A stretch of 12,223 bases of DNA from Candidatus Kaiserbacteria bacterium RIFCSPHIGHO2_01_FULL_58_22. Its GTDB lineage: Bacteria > Patescibacteriota > Minisyncoccia > Phycocordibacterales > UBA2100. The position numbers were made by a program, and so were the translations under genes. The stretch is taken from positions 1 to 12,223 of the forward strand of contig MFLB01000005.1 of assembly GCA_001781445.1 (NCBI GenBank). The letters run 5' to 3'. Below, piece by piece: positions 10,393 to 12,223 of the stretch. Every line of letters starts with the position of its first letter. Positions within the stretch are counted from its first letter, which is position 1. Below the pieces are notes generated by a model. The model was given only the letters and a program-made list of their open reading frames with translations, was not told the origin of the DNA and made no database searches.

Positions 10393-11667
10393 ATGTGGGA
10401 AGCATTCGTTCGCAAGACGCGCCTCATCATTGAGGACGAAACGCTACGGAACCGCGTGCTCTTCGTGCTCGGCGCCCTCATCGTGTTCCGCATCCTTGCG
10501 GCGATCCCGATCCCAGGCATCGACGCGGCGGCGCTCGAGAACTATTTGGGCAACAACCAGTTCCTCGGCCTTCTGAACATATTCTCTGGCGGGGGATTTT
10601 CCACGCTCTCGATCATGATGATCGGAGTTTCTCCCTACATCACCGCTTCGATCATCATGCAGCTCATGACGGTTCTTTCCCCGAAGCTGAAGGCGCTGTA
10701 TCAGGAGGAGGGCGACGCGGGCCGCCAGCGCTTCATGCAGTATTCGCGCTACCTCACGGTCCCGCTCGCGTTCATCCAAGCGTTCGGGTTCCTCATCCTG
10801 CTACAGCAGAACGGCATCGTGCCGCAACTCGGCGTCCTGCACCTTCTTACCAACGTGTTCGTGATAGCCGCGGGGGCGCTCCTCATCATGTGGATCGGCG
10901 AGCTCATCACGGAATACGGGGTCGGGAACGGCGTCTCGCTCATCATCTTCGCCGGCATCGTGGCGGGCATTCCCTCAACGCTCGCGCAGCTCGTGTTCGC
11001 ATTCGACGTCGCGCAACTGCCGACGTATCTCGGGTTTGCCGCGGCCGCCATCGCCATCACCGCGGGCGTCGTCTTCATCACGGAAGCGGAACGCCCGATC
11101 CCCGTCACATACGCGCGCCGCGTGCGCGGCATGAAGGTCTTGGGCGGCATCTCCACATACCTTCCTATCCGCGTGAACCAGTCGGGGGTCATGCCCATCA
11201 TCTTCGCCCTCTCCATCCTCCTCTTTCCGCAGATGATCGCCTCGTTCCTCGCGCAAAGCTCAATTCCCATCGTCGCATCCGCCGCCGCCGCCGTCGCTTC
11301 GGGGCTCTCCAATACCTGGATCTACGGCGGTCTCTACTTCCTGCTCGTCTTCGTCTTCACCTATTTCTACACGGCCATCACCTTCGAGCCGCACCAGATC
11401 GCGAAGAACCTGCAGAAGAACGGGGCCTTCATCCCCGGCGTGCGCCCCGGCGGCACCACCTCGGAGTATCTCGGCAACATCATCACGCGCATCACGCTCG
11501 TGGGGGCCCTCTTTCTCGGCGTTCTCGCGATACTCCCGATCATCCTGCAGGGGCTCACCGGGATCGCCGCGCTCACTATCGGAGGCACCGCATTGCTCAT
11601 CGTCGTCTCCGTGGTTTTGGATGTCGTCAAGAAGGTAGATGCCCAGACCTCGATTCGTGAATACTAA
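10393..11667 (+). CDS. secY: Protein translocase subunit SecY
   Basis: SecY (424 residues; E. coli 443) is the inner-membrane channel of the Sec export pathway. Ten hydrophobic segments can be followed, beginning with RVLFVLGALIVFRILAAIPIPG (residues 21-42). Landmarks are GVSPYITASIIMQLMTVLSP (78-97), YQEEGDAGR, GVGNGVSLIIFAGI (176-189) and IPVTYARRVRG (236-246) followed by YLPIRVNQSGVMPIIFA. Next come the large cytoplasmic loop FEPHQIAKNLQKNGAFIPGVRPG, with the functionally important arginine at 351, and the C-terminal VVLDVVKKVDAQTSIREY. No part is missing. It is last in the ribosomal cluster, as usual. Confidence 0.97.
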   Translation: MWEAFVRKTRLIIEDETLRNRVLFVLGALIVFRILAAIPIPGIDAAALENYLGNNQFLGLLNIFSGGGFSTLSIMMIGVSPYITASIIMQLMTVLSPKLKALYQEEGDAGRQRFMQYSRYLTVPLAFIQAFGFLILLQQNGIVPQLGVLHLLTNVFVIAAGALLIMWIGELITEYGVGNGVSLIIFAGIVAGIPSTLAQLVFAFDVAQLPTYLGFAAAAIAITAGVVFITEAERPIPVTYARRVRGMKVLGGISTYLPIRVNQSGVMPIIFALSILLFPQMIASFLAQSSIPIVASAAAAVASGLSNTWIYGGLYFLLVFVFTYFYTAITFEPHQIAKNLQKNGAFIPGVRPGGTTSEYLGNIITRITLVGALFLGVLAILPIILQGLTGIAALTIGGTALLIVVSVVLDVVKKVDAQTSIREY

Positions 11668-11668
11668 T

Positions 11669-11773
11669 TCCCAATTTTCAAGACTCAATTTCCAATGAAT
11701 TTTCAAATTCCAATTTTTCAGACATTGAAACTTTGGGTAATATTTGCAAATTGATAATTGTAAATTGAAAATT
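11669..11773 (+). repeat. AT-rich leader repeat before the kinase-like gene
   Basis: The spacer after secY is built from words such as CAATTTT, CAAATTC, GATAATT, GTAAATT and GAAAATT, with the last three in strict 7-bp tandem up to the start codon. Bases 11756-11773 are the exact reverse complement of 297-314 in the rplC-rplD spacer, and 11744-11752 (TTGCAAATT) of 311-319. Confidence 0.8.
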
Positions 11774-12223
11774 ATGGGTAAGCAGGTCGTCGTCATAGCC
11801 GGTCCTTCGGGGAGCGGCAAGAACGCCGTCATCGGCGAGATACTCCGGCGCTTTCCCAGATGCGAGCGCCTCGTAACCGCGACGACGCGCCTTAAGCGCC
11901 CCGGGGAACAAGACGGCGTGGATTATCACTTTTTCTCACAGGAGCGCTTCGACGAGGAGCGCGCGCTCGGGCATATACCGGAACACCGCTACGTTCCCTC
12001 ACTGAACACCTACTACGGCACGTACCTCCCCGATCTCGAAAAGCGCATCGCGAAGGGCGGCATCGTGTTCGCGCAGGTGGACATCGAGGGAGCGCGCCTC
12101 CTCAAGGAGCGCTACGGCGCGGCGACAATCTTCATCATGCCGGAATCCCTCGAGCAGTTCAGGGGCCGCTTGCGCGCGCGCAACCCGGAGTGGTCGCAGA
12201 AGGAATTCGACGCGCGCATGAAG
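11774..12223 (+). CDS. gmk: Guanylate kinase-like protein, 5' part
   Basis: The first 150 residues of a P-loop kinase of the guanylate kinase family, which converts GMP and ATP to GDP and ADP; the window ends inside the gene. The P-loop VVVIAGPSGSGKNAV is at residues 5-19. The GMP-binding block TATTRLKRPGEQDGVDYHFF is at 35-54, with its Thr-Thr-Arg, Arg, Glu and Tyr residues. Further on are YYGTY (80-84) and the Walker-B-like VDIEGA (102-107). Two points are odd. Asn17 replaces the Ser/Thr that normally follows the P-loop lysine, and the region before YYGT (EHRYVPSLNT) departs from the usual AExxGxxYGT. It may be a divergent enzyme or a paralogue with another nucleotide. Most bacteria have adk at this position. 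Confidence 0.8.
   Translation, partial: MGKQVVVIAGPSGSGKNAVIGEILRRFPRCERLVTATTRLKRPGEQDGVDYHFFSQERFDEERALGHIPEHRYVPSLNTYYGTYLPDLEKRIAKGGIVFAQVDIEGARLLKERYGAATIFIMPESLEQFRGRLRARNPEWSQKEFDARMK

Overview
The window is the middle and end of a bacterial S10-spc ribosomal protein cluster. All conserved genes are on the plus strand: rplC (3' part), rplD, rplW, rplB, rpsS, rplV, rpsC, rplP, rpmC, rpsQ, rplN, rplX, rplE, rpsN (zinc type), rpsH, rplF, rplR, rpsE, rplO, secY and the 5' part of a guanylate kinase-like gene. The organism is most likely a member of the Candidate Phyla Radiation (Patescibacteria), probably a GC-rich Parcubacteria lineage. The reasons are that rpmD (L30) is absent between rpsE and rplO, as is characteristic of that group, that the start sites lack Shine-Dalgarno sequences, and that AT-rich simple repeats fill the gaps between genes. 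This placement is inference from gene content only.

Layout: 1-2379 holds L3, L4, L23 and L2. A spacer at 2380-2482 holds a possible promoter and a terminator-like hairpin. 2483-6348 runs from S19 to L5. 6349-7467 interrupts the normal L5-S14 junction with an antisense RelB/DinJ-like ribbon-helix-helix gene, a 26-bp palindromic operator overlapping a strong promoter, an unrecognised 161-residue gene with its own terminator, and a patch of inverted repeats. 7468-9809 is S14, S8, L6, L18 and S5. 9810-9941, where rpmD would be, holds a perfect 54-nt three-way-junction palindrome. 9942-12223 is L15, SecY and the kinase-like gene.

The most striking feature is one that gene annotation does not explain. 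Most spacers are built from imperfect tandem repeats with a strict 7-bp period (9 bp in one spacer), and the unit differs from spacer to spacer (CTACTAA, CTACAGA, CAGTTTA, TTCACTA, CGTAGTA, AACAGNG and others). The repeats usually run up to the start codon, sometimes supply the stop codon, and in places spill into the coding sequence (C-termini of L4 and L22, N-terminus of S17). All 20 starts visible for the conserved genes have a pyrimidine at -1 (16 T, 4 C), and only secY has a clear upstream AGGAGG, at long spacing. Together this suggests a repeat-based, unstructured leader in place of Shine-Dalgarno control, or else a very active simple-repeat process that tolerates only the gaps between genes.

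Functionally, the ribosomal genes encode parts of both subunits, SecY forms the protein-export channel, and the kinase-like gene would act in GMP to GDP conversion if it is active.
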